Shown: positions 17,534 to 26,346 of the stretch, in pieces | Position numbering within the stretch: the stretch's first letter is position 1 | How the letters are laid out: each line of letters starts with the position of its first letter | Assembly: GCA_003499525.1 (NCBI GenBank) | Contig: DNTB01000021.1 | Span: forward strand, 1-64,000 | Length of the DNA: 64,000 bases | Direction: 5' to 3' | Source: Flavobacteriales bacterium | Lineage (GTDB): Bacteria > Bacteroidota > Bacteroidia > Flavobacteriales_G > Salibacteraceae | Translations under genes and position numbers: made by a program | Notes under the pieces: model-generated | Seen by the model: only the letters and a program-made list of their open reading frames with translations | The model's database searches: none | Told to the model about the DNA's origin: nothing

Positions 17534-19198
17534 ATGTCCAAAAACTTAAGCTATTTGTCTGCGCGTAAAGGCCTGGACACGAATCTGTTCGAGAAAATTG
17601 GTGACGCATCCAAAGATGGAGCGCCCACATCACAATCATTAAAAGAACTGGCAGAAGAATTTCTAATTGGAGAAGCCAATACCTTTGGCACTGCCAGCTT
17701 CTACGACTTTACCAAGGCATCAAATAGAGGAAAGAAAGCATATATATGCAATGGTACAGCTTGCTTATGTGCCGGAACTCAAAGTAAGGTCGAAGAGTCT
17801 TTAAAGTCGGGCTTTAGCGATGAAGAAATTGGTCATATGACCTGTCTTGGAAGATGCTATGAAGCAGGAGCATTCCGGTTGAATGGCAAAAATCATTCGG
17901 GTATGAATCCGGATCAGATACAAAGCTTACTGGATTCGACGATTGAAGAAAAATCTTCAAAATATCATGTTCAATCCATCGGAGCTTCGATTCTAACTGC
18001 CAACATGGCTGATTCGAAATGGGCGACAGAATTGATTCGTAAAACCTTTCGAGGAAGTCCGGAAGATTTGCTCAATGAAATAGAGAAATCAAGAATTCGA
18101 GGACGCGGCGGTGCGGGTTTTCCATTGCACGTAAAACTGAGAACTACATACCAGACGGACAGCGACGTTAAATATATCGCATGCAATGCTGATGAAGGAG
18201 ACCCAGGGGCCTTTTCGGATATGTATTTGCTGGAGGAACGCCCTTTGTATGTATTACTGGGAATGCTTATAGCAGGATATGCTGTTGGAGCCGCACATGG
18301 AGTGATCTATATCCGTGCGGAGTATCCGGCATCTGTCGATCGTATTGAGGAAGCAATAAAGTGGTTGCAAACTAACGAGTTGGTAGGAAGGGATTTCCTC
18401 GGGTCTGGGTTTGATTTTACCTTCAAGGTAATCCGGGCTCAGGGCTCCTATATCTGCGGTGAAGAAACTGCTATGCTTGCTTCAATCGAAGGGCAGCGAC
18501 CTGAAGTAAGAATTCGTCCTCCGTTCCCTGCTGTTCAGGGATTATTTCGAAAGCCAACGGTTGTAAACAATGTAGAAACACTGGCTTGTCTTCCTTACAT
18601 TATTGAGCACGGTGGCTCGGCATATTCAAATATTGGCACAGAGAGGTCCTCAGGAACCAAATTGATATCTCTAAACAGTGTTTTCAAAAGACCGGGCTTG
18701 TATGAAGTTGACATGGGTACTCCCCTATCCACTGTGCTCAATGAGCTGGGACAGGGTTTTAAGGAGCCGGTTAAGGCATTTCACATTGGGGGACCGCTCG
18801 GCGGACTGGTGCCTTTGTCAAAAGTGGAAGACCTGAAAGTGGGTTTCGAGAGTTTCAAAGAGAACGGTTTCCTGCTTGGCCATGCTTCAATAATTGCAAT
18901 CCCTAAACGATTCCCTATCATCAAGTATCTCGAACACTTGTTTGAGTTCACAGCTGATGAAAGTTGTGGTAAATGCTTCCCTTGCAGATTAGGTTCAAAA
19001 AGAGGTCAGGAACTATTAGGGAAGTCACTTCATGGAGATTATATAATTGATTATCAGTTATTTGACGACTTATTACATGCATTGGAAAAAGGTTCGCTTT
19101 GCGCGTTAGGAGGTGGACTCCCTCTGCCTGTTAGAAATGCTTTAACCTATTTTAAGGATGAATTAGAGCCTCATTTTTCTGCAATACCCATCGAATAA
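17534..19198 (+). CDS. NAD-dependent formate dehydrogenase diaphorase subunit, NuoE-NuoF fusion
   Basis: 554 residues. Residues about 30-125 are a thioredoxin-like [2Fe-2S] domain (NuoE/FdsG type) with ligands Cys72-x4-Cys77 and Cys104-x3-Cys108. Residues about 150-550 are the NuoF/FdsB type: FMN/NADH-binding GRGGAGF (190-196), NADEGDPGAF (218-227), GEETAMLASIEG (309-320) and a [4Fe-4S] site at Cys478, Cys481, Cys484 and Cys523. It should pass electrons between the FdhA chain and NAD. The partner is the FdhA-type gene 40 bases downstream, not complex I, since no other Nuo subunits are nearby. Fusion of the gamma and beta parts in one chain is the notable feature. Confidence 0.93.
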   Translation: MSKNLSYLSARKGLDTNLFEKIGDASKDGAPTSQSLKELAEEFLIGEANTFGTASFYDFTKASNRGKKAYICNGTACLCAGTQSKVEESLKSGFSDEEIGHMTCLGRCYEAGAFRLNGKNHSGMNPDQIQSLLDSTIEEKSSKYHVQSIGASILTANMADSKWATELIRKTFRGSPEDLLNEIEKSRIRGRGGAGFPLHVKLRTTYQTDSDVKYIACNADEGDPGAFSDMYLLEERPLYVLLGMLIAGYAVGAAHGVIYIRAEYPASVDRIEEAIKWLQTNELVGRDFLGSGFDFTFKVIRAQGSYICGEETAMLASIEGQRPEVRIRPPFPAVQGLFRKPTVVNNVETLACLPYIIEHGGSAYSNIGTERSSGTKLISLNSVFKRPGLYEVDMGTPLSTVLNELGQGFKEPVKAFHIGGPLGGLVPLSKVEDLKVGFESFKENGFLLGHASIIAIPKRFPIIKYLEHLFEFTADESCGKCFPCRLGSKRGQELLGKSLHGDYIIDYQLFDDLLHALEKGSLCALGGGLPLPVRNALTYFKDELEPHFSAIPIE

Positions 19199-19238
19199 GG
19201 CAACAGTTTGAGAATAGGGATAATTTGAGAAATATTTA

Positions 19239-21983
19239 ATGAAAACGGAATTTATGGTAGCTTACATCGACAATAAACCATACGACATAATTGAAGGTGA
19301 AACCATTCTTAACTTTCTAAGACGTCATTTGGGTCCTTACCCAGTACCGACCCTTTGTGATGCTCCTAATCTGGAACCCTATGGATCCTGCCGCGTATGC
19401 AGTGTAGATGTGGCACTAGAAAAAAATGGAAGGTCAAAAGCTTTAGCCTCTTGTCATACACAAATTACAGAAGGGCAGTATATATATCCAGATTCCGATA
19501 ACATAAGAAGAATGCGAAAGAGTATTCTGGAGCTTGTGTTGTCGGATCACCCTCTGGATTGCCTGACATGCGAGGTCAATGGAAACTGTGCCTTGCAGAG
19601 TGTTGCATACAAAATTGGAATCAGAGATGTCAGATACCCGGACGGTGAGACCCATCTGCACCGTGAGAAGGACCTATCACATCCCTACATGACTTCTGAT
19701 CTCAGCAAATGCATAAACTGCTACAGATGTGTGCGAGCATGTGATGAAGTGCAGGGAGAGTTCGTTTTAAGTATGGCTGGGAGGGGATTTGACAGCTACA
19801 TCATTAAAGGCCAAGACGTTAGCTTTGCAGAATCAGACTGTGTGAGCTGCGGGGCATGTGCTCAGGCATGCCCTACCAATGCTATATCAGACGTTTTTGA
19901 ATCGAAAAGCTTAGTTCCCCGAAGCACTACCCGCACTATATGCACGTACTGTGGTGTGGGTTGCAATCTTGAAGTTGCCACGCTCAACGGTGAAATCAAG
20001 AGTATTAGAGCACCTTATGATGCTGAGGCCAATCAGGGGCATACCTGCCTTAAAGGGAGATATGCATTTGGCTTTTACAATCATGAAGACCGATTACGAA
20101 GTCCTTTGCTCAAGAAAAATGGGGTTTTTGAAGAAATATCCTGGGATGAGGCGTACGGCATTATGGTGGACAAATTCCACAGTATTAAAAAAGAATACGG
20201 TCCCGATGCTATTGGCGGAATTTCATCATCGAGATGCACAAATGAAGAAAACTACCTCATGCAGAAATTCATTAGAGCCGTCATCGGAACTAACAATATA
20301 GATGGATGTGCCAGGGTATGTCACTCCCCTACTGCATTAGGCATGCAACGTTCCTTTGGTACAGGTGCGGCAACCAACTCTATCAAGGATCTGAAAGTAA
20401 CGGACTGCATACTTGTCATTGGTGCTAACCCAACAGATGCACATCCCGTTACCGGAGCCAAGATGAAACAGTTTGCTATGAAAGGTAAAACCACCATCGT
20501 TATTGATCCACGAAAAACAGAGCTGGCCCGATATGCTACATACCATATTGCGATGCGTCCAGGAACTAATGTGGCCGTTTTAAATATGATGTTGTATTAC
20601 ATTATTGATGCCGGGCTGGACGATAAGGAGTTTATTTCTAATCGTACTGAGGGGTACGAGGATTTCCGTAAAGAGATTCTGCGTCTGGACATGGATAAAA
20701 TGGCCGAGATCAGCGGTGCTGATCGCAAGCTGGTCAAAGAAGCCGCTTTAGCCTATGCTTCAGCAGGAAACGCCATGAGCTTTCATGGGTTAGGTGTTAC
20801 AGAACACACACAGGGTACATTCACTGTGCAGCTCATTGCCGACTTGGCCATGATAACAGGTAACATTGGTAGACCAGGTGTTGGAGTGAATCCACTTCGT
20901 GGTCAGAACAATGTTCAGGGCTCAGCAGACATGGGGGTTCAACCCCACCAGGGAGCGGGTTATCTGGATGTTACCAATCCGGAAATCAATCAAAAGTATT
21001 TTAAGTTTTACGGTGTTGCCGTCCCCAGCGAGGTTGGTCTTAAAATTCCGGAGATGTTTGATGCTTCCATTGACGACAAACTCAAAGCCCTATGGATTAT
21101 CGGCGAAGATGTGGTTCAAACCGATCCAAATACACAAAAAGTAAAGAAAGCATTACGCAACCTCGATTTTCTGGTCGTTCAGGAGCTCTTTATGACGGAA
21201 ACCGCCAAAGAGGCAGATTTGGTCCTTCCTGGAGCTTCATTTCTTGAGAAAGACGGAACCTTCACCAATGGTGAGCGGAGAATCCAGCGGGTTCAGCAAG
21301 TTGTTGAACCTGTTGGCAACTCGAAAGTGGACGGGCAAATTATAGTAGATGTAATGAACAGAATGGGGTATTACCAGCCGGACTACGATGCTGCCATAAT
21401 GTTGGAAGAAATAAGCCAGATTGTACCTTTCTTCAAAGGAGTTACCTGGGATCGGTTAGGAACAAATGGCCTGCAATGGCCAGTTGACGAGTCTGGGAAG
21501 GATACTGAAATACTGCATATAGACCGGTTCAAACGAGGAAAAGGAAAGTTCGCTTATCATGATTTCAGAGAAACGGATGAGATTGCTGAACACGGTTCAA
21601 AATATCCATACATCATTACCACTAATCGTGAACTGGAGCACTACAACTGCGGGGCCATGACCCGTCGGACGGCAAACGTTGAAATACTTAAAGAGGATAT
21701 CGTCCTGATCAATCCGGCAGACGCCCAGACAAAAGGAATAAAAGATGGTGACCTGGTCTGTGTGGAGTCACCCAGAGGAAAAGTTGATATTAAAGCACAA
21801 TTAACAGAGGAGGTAAAACCAGGTGTGCTGAGCACCACCTTCCATTTTCCGGAAATAATGATCAATAACATTACCGGAGATGTGCATGATACTGAAGCTA
21901 AATGTCCTGAATATAAGGTAGTTGCTGTGGATTTTAGAAAATCCAGGAAACAACACCTTCGAAAAGCAGGAGTACTGGAATAG
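19239..21983 (+). CDS. fdhA: Formate dehydrogenase alpha subunit (Mo-bisMGD, Cys type)
   Basis: 914 residues with a full electron chain in order: an N-terminal [2Fe-2S] ferredoxin-like domain (Cys40, Cys51, Cys54, Cys72); a His-ligated [4Fe-4S] site (His104, Cys108, Cys111, Cys117); two [4Fe-4S] sites (Cys158/161/164/168 and Cys201/204/207/211); and the proximal cluster of the molybdopterin domain (Cys235/238/242/270). The active site is RVCHSP with Cys361 and His362. The codon is TGT, so this is the cysteine rather than the selenocysteine enzyme. A MopB C-terminal domain closes the protein. It oxidises formate to CO2, with electrons passing to the NuoE-NuoF fusion upstream. No fdhD or molybdopterin genes are in the window. 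Confidence 0.94.
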   Translation: MKTEFMVAYIDNKPYDIIEGETILNFLRRHLGPYPVPTLCDAPNLEPYGSCRVCSVDVALEKNGRSKALASCHTQITEGQYIYPDSDNIRRMRKSILELVLSDHPLDCLTCEVNGNCALQSVAYKIGIRDVRYPDGETHLHREKDLSHPYMTSDLSKCINCYRCVRACDEVQGEFVLSMAGRGFDSYIIKGQDVSFAESDCVSCGACAQACPTNAISDVFESKSLVPRSTTRTICTYCGVGCNLEVATLNGEIKSIRAPYDAEANQGHTCLKGRYAFGFYNHEDRLRSPLLKKNGVFEEISWDEAYGIMVDKFHSIKKEYGPDAIGGISSSRCTNEENYLMQKFIRAVIGTNNIDGCARVCHSPTALGMQRSFGTGAATNSIKDLKVTDCILVIGANPTDAHPVTGAKMKQFAMKGKTTIVIDPRKTELARYATYHIAMRPGTNVAVLNMMLYYIIDAGLDDKEFISNRTEGYEDFRKEILRLDMDKMAEISGADRKLVKEAALAYASAGNAMSFHGLGVTEHTQGTFTVQLIADLAMITGNIGRPGVGVNPLRGQNNVQGSADMGVQPHQGAGYLDVTNPEINQKYFKFYGVAVPSEVGLKIPEMFDASIDDKLKALWIIGEDVVQTDPNTQKVKKALRNLDFLVVQELFMTETAKEADLVLPGASFLEKDGTFTNGERRIQRVQQVVEPVGNSKVDGQIIVDVMNRMGYYQPDYDAAIMLEEISQIVPFFKGVTWDRLGTNGLQWPVDESGKDTEILHIDRFKRGKGKFAYHDFRETDEIAEHGSKYPYIITTNRELEHYNCGAMTRRTANVEILKEDIVLINPADAQTKGIKDGDLVCVESPRGKVDIKAQLTEEVKPGVLSTTFHFPEIMINNITGDVHDTEAKCPEYKVVAVDFRKSRKQHLRKAGVLE

Positions 21984-21989
21984 ACCTAA

Positions 21990-24284
21990 TTATTGCTCTG
22001 GTACAGGCCAGAACTCCCTAAGCGGGAAGTTATTTAGAGTGGTCATCGTACCTGTTTGAATCCGTACATTGCTCTGAACCGGTTTGATGAGAAAATCATC
22101 AATGGACACATATCTGCCCCAAACTTCGAAGCTGTATTTTTTGTCCGGTTCAGGGTCCAAAATAAATGAGAACCTGGCCCAGTTCCCATAAATATTAAAC
22201 AATGCTCTGTTGTTGAGGCGCTGGCGCTTTGAACGATGTCCTTCCTCATTCAATTCATACCAGTTCACCTCTGGCATATTAAAAGTACGGTGGTCTACAT
22301 ATACCCAAAAAGAGAACTCGTAAACGATGTTGGTATCAGGCCGATAAGGATTTCCCTGCCAGAAAATACGTGTACCCTCTCTGGTAAAGTAAGATGAAGC
22401 ACCGTTGAAAACATGGCCACCTCTGGTATTTTCATCGTCAAAATCATTGTAGATAATAAAAGCATCGGGAACGTCAGCACACAGGATCTCATCACACGCC
22501 AGTGAGTTGCTTATAGAGTCAGCTTTGATGTGCCATTGATCAAAGGCTTTGTCAAAAGGTTCGCGGGTAAAAGTTCCTAAATACCAGTTGTCTGTTTCGG
22601 CGATAACATCACTTTGAGCCTTAAACCACTCTTCATCACCTCTGAGATCTGTATTCGGAGCTATGAGCAGGAAGGGTTTACCGGGCATATCATCAAAGCG
22701 ACTGCGGTATACGGCGGAATCTGCCATCATCTGATACGTACTCAGTGCACTGCTGAATGACAATCGAGGAGAGTAACTTTGAATTATTGGAATACCGGTC
22801 TGATAACTTAATTCCATCGCAGGATGAAAACCTTTATCTCCCCTTTCGGTCAATAGTTTGTCCCCACAGGTATTAATAAACGGTAGGAAAAAAATGGCCT
22901 GATAGTCCTCTGTATTGATGTTGTACGCCTTTGCCAATTCCCACATTTCTCCCTGACCGTATCTGAATGCATTGTTCTCATTTTCGACATTTCTTGTAGA
23001 AGATAGGAAATGATGACGTGCTTCAATGCCCCACAAGACCAGAAGAACTGCCAATAGTCCTGAAACAGTATACCTAATAGAACTCTTTTTTATCGATATC
23101 AGTTTTGAGTAAAAGAATACAACTGCTGACACTCCTGCAACGTAGTAAAACCACCATGCAAACCGCCCTACCGCTCTGAATTGTTTTATTTGGGGTATCC
23201 ACTCGGTGATGAACTGCAATCCCCACTTAAAGGGAATGGCCATGGAAAAGAGCAGTACAACTACGGAAGCCAAAAAGAAGACCATCAACCCTGAATCAGG
23301 AAAGAGCCACTTCCATTGTGCCTTTTTAAGTCGTAACCAATAGTATAAAGGGAAGAAGACGACTATAATGGAGTAGATAACCGCTGGAAATCCAATATAT
23401 GCCTTCCCCTCCCACTGCATTCCCATATGTATCTGTCGCGCTATAAACTCTCTGATAACATCAATATTGGTTACAAAGACGCTGACCAGATTCGCGTAGA
23501 AGTAATAGAACCCCCATGGGTTATCGGGCCGATCATCGAACCAATCGGTCGCCAGCGAATACCCTCGGACTACCAACAAAGGAATTACTGCGATGGCAAG
23601 CAGTTGCAAGCCGTATTTGGTAAATGACCTAAGATCAGCCAAATGCCTTAAAAGCTCAACAAGAAGCACCGCTAAAACAAAAGTGCTCATGAAGGCCACG
23701 AAATAGGCACTGGTAAAACCTCCTACTAAAGAGATGATGATCATCAACCCTATCCAAAAGCTTTTTCTCGTGTTTCGCCATTTAATGAAGAAATACCAAA
23801 ATGCCGGAAAGTAAAAGGCATAAACCATTTCAAAATGCCCTTTGAATCTATCCACCTGAGGAGAAAGGAAGAGTAATGCCAGCGTGGCTATTATGGCTAG
23901 CCATACTGGAATTTTATAATGCCGAAAGACTAAAAAGATAAAAGGTATTGCCAACCATATAGAGATGATCATGGTAAGATTTATAATGGCAACACCACTA
24001 TCTTCAATGTCTACAATATTGTTATCGATAAACTTAACCACCTGAGAATACAAAGGATGTGAGTTGATAAACTGTAATTGGTCTCCGTAAGGATAGTTAA
24101 TCCCATCATGACGGTAACCTTTGTCATACTTGATGTAATATGAAAAGTTGTAATAGCTCTTCATTCCATCATACTTCTCGAAAAGATATGCTCCGGGGTC
24201 CTGTAGGACTGGTTCAAACCTCATACCCAGAATAATACCCCCAAGAATCATTGTGACAAGAAGTCCAATATGATGTGCTTTCAT
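21990..24284 (-). CDS. Polytopic membrane protein of a glycosylation locus
   Basis: 764 residues. The N-terminal two thirds contain about ten transmembrane helices (from LLVTMILGGIILGM to VSGLLAVLLVLWGIE near residue 425). A large soluble C-terminal region (about 440-764) rich in Trp, Asp and beta-type segments follows. An acidic loop after the first helix (FEPVLQDPGAYLFEKYDGMKS) recalls the first periplasmic loop of GT-C glycosyltransferases, but I see no decisive family motif. The soluble tail may bind carbohydrate (GGHVFNGASSYF, RIFWQGNPYRPD). The gene is back to back with the GT2 gene at 24.4 kb and next to a GT39-like gene, which supports a cell-surface glycan role. Family not recognised with confidence. 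Confidence 0.65.
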   Translation of the reverse strand: MKAHHIGLLVTMILGGIILGMRFEPVLQDPGAYLFEKYDGMKSYYNFSYYIKYDKGYRHDGINYPYGDQLQFINSHPLYSQVVKFIDNNIVDIEDSGVAIINLTMIISIWLAIPFIFLVFRHYKIPVWLAIIATLALLFLSPQVDRFKGHFEMVYAFYFPAFWYFFIKWRNTRKSFWIGLMIIISLVGGFTSAYFVAFMSTFVLAVLLVELLRHLADLRSFTKYGLQLLAIAVIPLLVVRGYSLATDWFDDRPDNPWGFYYFYANLVSVFVTNIDVIREFIARQIHMGMQWEGKAYIGFPAVIYSIIVVFFPLYYWLRLKKAQWKWLFPDSGLMVFFLASVVVLLFSMAIPFKWGLQFITEWIPQIKQFRAVGRFAWWFYYVAGVSAVVFFYSKLISIKKSSIRYTVSGLLAVLLVLWGIEARHHFLSSTRNVENENNAFRYGQGEMWELAKAYNINTEDYQAIFFLPFINTCGDKLLTERGDKGFHPAMELSYQTGIPIIQSYSPRLSFSSALSTYQMMADSAVYRSRFDDMPGKPFLLIAPNTDLRGDEEWFKAQSDVIAETDNWYLGTFTREPFDKAFDQWHIKADSISNSLACDEILCADVPDAFIIYNDFDDENTRGGHVFNGASSYFTREGTRIFWQGNPYRPDTNIVYEFSFWVYVDHRTFNMPEVNWYELNEEGHRSKRQRLNNRALFNIYGNWARFSFILDPEPDKKYSFEVWGRYVSIDDFLIKPVQSNVRIQTGTMTTLNNFPLREFWPVPEQ

Positions 24285-24409
24285 CTATATATTAAGGTGT
24301 TCAAAATTGGCGTCAAAACTATGAATAATACCTAACCGGCTAATTGAGACCAGTTATACCGATTCAGAAAAATGTAGTTCTTTTGGCTTTTGTCAAAAAA
24401 CGCGAACAT

Positions 24410-25387
24410 TTGAGTATCTCTTCTCATCCATTTTTGTCTTTCGTAGTTCCAATTCACAATGAACTGGAGAATATTGAACCACTCTGCAAGGCAATTTCAG
24501 TAGCGATGAATCTGATTCCGAATGAGTATGAAATGATTCTGGTCAATGATGGAAGTACGGATAAGAGCTGGAGTGAAATTGAAAAACAAACAGAAGAATT
24601 TCCAGAATTAGTAGGTATAAACTTTCAGACCAATTACGGCCAAAGTGCGGCTCTTTCCGCTGGAATTCAGCGGGCAATAGGAGACCTCATCATTACATTG
24701 GATGGAGATCTTCAGAACGACCCGGGAGATGTTCCCATGATGTTGGAGGTACTGCAGAAAGAGGATTGTGATGTTGTTGCGGGAGAACGTGTAACACGTC
24801 AGGACAAGGTAGTCACGCGCAAAATACCCAGTCGAATCGCCAACTATATGATCAGGGTGATATCGGGTGTAAAACTTAGAGACTATGGTTGTGCCCTCCG
24901 GGTATTTCGGGCGGATGTAGCTAAAAATCTCGATTTATACGGGGAATTGCATCGGTTTATTCCAGTTTTGGCTGTGCTTCAGGGTGCAAGAACTGTTCAG
25001 GTACCGGTAAAGCACCATGCAAGACAATTCGGAAAATCGAAATACGGGCTGGGCAGAACATTTAAAGTGATGAGCGATCTTTTGTTCATGGTCTTTTTCA
25101 AGCGCTATCGCGACAGGCCTATCCACCTTTTCGGTTCTGTTGGACTGCTCGCTTTTGGAGCAGGTTTCCTTATCAACTTTTACATGTTGGTTCTTAAAAT
25201 TCTCGGTCAGGATATTTGGGGTAAACCGCTGTTGCTATTGGGCTTTATTCTTACCCTTGGTGGCATTCAGATCATAACCATTGGTTTGTTGGCGGAGGTT
25301 CTTATGAGAACATACTACGAGTCCCAAAACAAAAAGCCATATCGTATTCGAAAAATAATCTCAGGACGTGAACTTCAGGATTCCTAA
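24410..25387 (+). CDS. Glycosyltransferase family 2, polyprenyl-phosphate sugar synthase type
   Basis: The frame has no ATG before the catalytic domain. TTG 24410 gives 325 residues beginning just before LSFVVPIHNE; TTG 24344 would add 22 residues. The GT2 domain has VNDGSTDKSW, LDGDLQNDPGD (DxD-like metal/nucleotide site) and KIPSRIANYMIRVISG. Two C-terminal transmembrane helices (about 235-310) follow. This layout is that of GtrB/ArnC/dolichol-phosphate mannosyltransferase-like enzymes that load a sugar onto polyprenyl phosphate at the inner membrane. The stop overlaps the next gene by 20 bases. It is paralogous to the GT2 gene at 62283-63275. Confidence 0.9.
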   Translation: MSISSHPFLSFVVPIHNELENIEPLCKAISVAMNLIPNEYEMILVNDGSTDKSWSEIEKQTEEFPELVGINFQTNYGQSAALSAGIQRAIGDLIITLDGDLQNDPGDVPMMLEVLQKEDCDVVAGERVTRQDKVVTRKIPSRIANYMIRVISGVKLRDYGCALRVFRADVAKNLDLYGELHRFIPVLAVLQGARTVQVPVKHHARQFGKSKYGLGRTFKVMSDLLFMVFFKRYRDRPIHLFGSVGLLAFGAGFLINFYMLVLKILGQDIWGKPLLLLGFILTLGGIQIITIGLLAEVLMRTYYESQNKKPYRIRKIISGRELQDS

Positions 25388-26228
25388 GTACCTCCAGACT
25401 GGAATCAAACTTGTGTTAACTGCAGCTGCTCTTTACTATGTGCTGGGCAATGTAGACCTCCAAAGCATTTGGCTATTAGTAATTAAATCAAACAAGGTAT
25501 ATCTTCTTTTCGCCCTTGTCCTTTTTATTTTTTCTAAGGTTGTATCCTCGGCCCGGCTTTGGTTCTATCTGCACAAGCTGGATATTTCCATCACGCAACG
25601 GGAAAATTTAAAACTCTACTGGCTCGGCATGTACTACAACCTTTTTCTACCGGGAGGGATCGGAGGTGATGGTTACAAAACCTATTGGTTAAGAAAAAGA
25701 TCGGGCAAGACTACCGCAATACTCATTTCAACCCTACTTCTTGATCGGTTTTCAGGGCTTACGATGCTCGTACTTCTTACCGTAGGACTTTTCTATACGC
25801 TCGATATTCTTCCTGAACTCAGGTTTTATCCCTGGATCGGTGTCTTGCTGGTGTTAACTACATTCTTCATTGTTTACTGGAAAGTTTTTCCTCGCTTTCT
25901 CAGCATATTTCTGTCATCTCATGCACTCTCTTTGCTGGTACAGGGGCTTCAACTTGGAGCAGCATACACCCTCTTGCTTTCACTGGATGTGGATACCTTT
26001 TTAGAAGGCTACCTCTTTATTTTCCTTTTATCTTCAGTTGTTATGATTTTTCCTCTGACTATTGGAGGTATTGGAGCCAGGGAATTCACGTTTATTTTGG
26101 GTGCAAACTGGATTGGGCTCGACCCTGACATGAGTATAGCTTTGAGTCTACTTTTCTATATCATTACTCTGATCGTTTCGCTATACGGCATGAGATATAG
26201 TTTGGGATCATCACATCAAATTGAATAA
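25368..26228 (+). CDS. UPF0104 / lysylphosphatidylglycerol-synthase-TM family membrane protein
   Basis: 286 residues, GTG start overlapping the GT2 gene by 20 bases. About eight transmembrane helices, with the family signatures YNLFLPGGIGGDGYKTYWLRKRSG and the late FPLTIGGIGAREFTFILG. The aminoacyl-transferase part of MprF is absent. Such stand-alone UPF0104 proteins are thought to be membrane lipid or polyprenyl-linked sugar transport or flipping proteins and often sit beside GT2 genes. Translational coupling with the GT2 gene fits a shared glycolipid pathway. Confidence 0.88.
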   Translation: MNFRIPKYLQTGIKLVLTAAALYYVLGNVDLQSIWLLVIKSNKVYLLFALVLFIFSKVVSSARLWFYLHKLDISITQRENLKLYWLGMYYNLFLPGGIGGDGYKTYWLRKRSGKTTAILISTLLLDRFSGLTMLVLLTVGLFYTLDILPELRFYPWIGVLLVLTTFFIVYWKVFPRFLSIFLSSHALSLLVQGLQLGAAYTLLLSLDVDTFLEGYLFIFLLSSVVMIFPLTIGGIGAREFTFILGANWIGLDPDMSIALSLLFYIITLIVSLYGMRYSLGSSHQIE

Positions 26229-26346
26229 CAAAGATATCTACTCCTTAATCTGCCATTCTATGATCCATATTCATTGGATGTCGATATTTAATCTGCGATT
26301 TAGTAAACAGTGTATTAACATAGACTCTTGATAAAAAATGTAATAT

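Noticed and set aside
20308..20322. Possible selenocysteine codon in formate dehydrogenase
   Set aside because: The active-site codon is TGT (Cys361), not TGA.
17534..21983. Complex I (NuoEFG) fragment
   Set aside because: The large subunit has the formate dehydrogenase RVCHSP active site and two extra ferredoxin clusters, and no other Nuo genes are present.
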